In this document: in pieces, positions 63,159 through 64,000 of the stretch
Position numbering within the stretch: position 1 is the first letter of the stretch
How the letters are laid out: each line of letters opens with the position of its first letter
Source of the DNA: Pleomorphomonas sp. JP5
GTDB taxonomy: Bacteria; Pseudomonadota; Alphaproteobacteria; Rhizobiales; Pleomorphomonadaceae
NCBI RefSeq assembly: GCF_023721815.1
Contig: NZ_JAMDLI010000007.1
Span: forward strand, 859,237 to 923,236
DNA: 64,000 nucleotides
Direction: 5' to 3'
Notes under the pieces: generated by a model
The model's input: the letters and a program-made list of their open reading frames with translations, nothing else
Databases searched by the model: none
What the model was told of the DNA's origin: nothing
Translations under genes and position numbers: made by a program

Positions 63159-64000
63159 TTACATGAAGTCCCGGGCAATCGTCTTGGCAAACGATTTCTC
63201 GGAGACCTTTTCGTCGCCGTCATATGCGGTCACCGTTGCCGACAACTTCCAGTCCGTCGCCGTACAGGACAGAGCGGTGTCGATCACCGTGCGAACAAAC
63301 CAGCCTGGCCGCTCCATCTCACAGGTCCAAAGACTGCGGCCGGTCATGCTCAGGGGATCGTCGGGGGAGATCGACCAAGTCTCGTCGCGCACTTCGCGGA
63401 CGGCAAGACCGGTCTGCGGGTGCTCCTCGCAGCCACGATCCTCGAAGATGCGGTAATCCGTGCGATTGTCGGTCAGGTTGCGGCTTACCGATCGCTCGGT
63501 CCGTCCAGGTACGCGGGTGATGTACTTTGGCAGCGGATCGGGATCGGCCGGTTCCGGCATGTCGATCCCCTCATGCGTCCCCAGAAGGGGAAGGTCGAGC
63601 CTGAGGCTCGCCCGGTCGATGGTCAGCGCGGCGTCTGACGGCGGCGGTAGGATCATCGGCCAATAGGCGGAGGAAAGCGCCAGCCGCAGCCGATGGCCGG
63701 ACTTCAGCCGATAGCCGCAGGCATCGAGTGTCAGTGACACCTCGACCTTTTCGCCCGGCGGCATGGCGGCGGGAAACTCGTCGCTCTCCCGATGCGTGAG
63801 ATTGAGCACGCCGAAGGCGATGCGGTAAGCCGTGCCGTCGGGATGGACGTCGACCAGTCGCGCGACGAAATTGGCGATGGCGGCGTCGGAAGCAAGCCGC
63901 AGGGTCAGGACCGGTTGCCCGAGGAGCTCGAGATCCGCCTCCATCGGTTGCGTCTCGAAACAGAGCGACGCTCCGTCATCGAAGCGCTGGTCACCCGCCA
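63159..64000 (-). CDS. CocE/NonD-type hydrolase (S15 family), C-terminal part
   Basis: The frame stays open to the edge of the window, so the N-terminal catalytic alpha/beta-hydrolase part is missing; about 280 residues remain. The visible part is the PepX/CocE C-terminal beta-sandwich: DDGASLCFETQPMEADLELLGQP, VEVSLTLDACGYRLKSGHRLRLALSS and WPMILPP. Family members hydrolyse esters or X-Pro dipeptides. Separated from the nif operon by convergent orientation and likely unrelated to it. Confidence 0.85.
   Translation of the reverse strand, partial: AGDQRFDDGASLCFETQPMEADLELLGQPVLTLRLASDAAIANFVARLVDVHPDGTAYRIAFGVLNLTHRESDEFPAAMPPGEKVEVSLTLDACGYRLKSGHRLRLALSSAYWPMILPPPSDAALTIDRASLRLDLPLLGTHEGIDMPEPADPDPLPKYITRVPGRTERSVSRNLTDNRTDYRIFEDRGCEEHPQTGLAVREVRDETWSISPDDPLSMTGRSLWTCEMERPGWFVRTVIDTALSCTATDWKLSATVTAYDGDEKVSEKSFAKTIARDFM

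Noticed and set aside
1-64000. CRISPR arrays, tRNA/rRNA genes, insertion sequences
   Set aside because: No regularly spaced repeats, no tRNA T-loop motifs with foldable cloverleaf, and no transposase-like proteins were seen on either strand.

Overview
The window is high-GC, densely coded DNA. It reads as the chromosome of a nitrogen-fixing alphaproteobacterium, probably order Hyphomicrobiales (Rhizobiales). The grounds are a fixLJ-fixK / ccoNOQP / fixGHIS island, an ALA synthase (C4 haem pathway), a rhizobial-type NifA with a four-cysteine linker followed by a sigma-54-driven nif operon, a class I lysyl-tRNA synthetase, a PodJ-like polar factor and a Tad/Cpa pilus operon. The genus is not fixed by the sequence; a free-living or plant-associated diazotroph of the Pleomorphomonas type would fit (inference).

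Layout. 1-6.4 kb: sugar-uptake locus, with the end of an FGGY kinase facing an ABC importer operon (binding protein, ATPase, two permeases) and a hexuloisomerase-like SIS protein; two stacked palindromes form a likely operator in front of the binding protein gene. 7-25.9 kb: mostly housekeeping genes (pyrD, DUF952, an orphan GH8 glucanase, a nuclease-like protein, lysK, TerB-like protein, methyltransferase, Lhr-type helicase with PdeM, TSUP transporter with its TIGR02186 partner, PodJ-like protein, MerR regulator, mscL, aminotransferase).

26-41.5 kb: oxygen-response island. A soluble haem-PAS FixL and FixJ are followed by a lone receiver protein, FixK, HemN, the cbb3 oxidase CcoNOQP, its assembly/copper genes FixGHIS and HemA. 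Three FixK/FNR-type boxes lie in front of hemN, ccoN and hemA, so low oxygen would raise haem synthesis and the high-affinity oxidase together. 41.7-53.7 kb: a receiver protein, small envelope genes, a seven-gene set for a Tad/Flp pilus machine (no pilin or prepilin peptidase in view), alanine racemase and a methyltransferase.

53.7-59.3 kb: the kdgK-kdgT-yhcH-kduI-kduD operon for uronate/pectin breakdown products, with a divergent FCD-type GntR regulator across an AT-rich spacer containing palindromes. 59.5-63 kb: nifA, then a NifA-binding site and a -24/-12 promoter driving fdxN-nifZ-nifT and a SIR2-like gene. The window ends inside a CocE/NonD-type hydrolase on the minus strand.

No tRNA, rRNA, CRISPR array, insertion sequence or prophage was seen. 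The most unusual items are the SIR2-like protein inside the nif operon, the orphan receiver between fixJ and fixK, and several uncharacterised palindromic operators.
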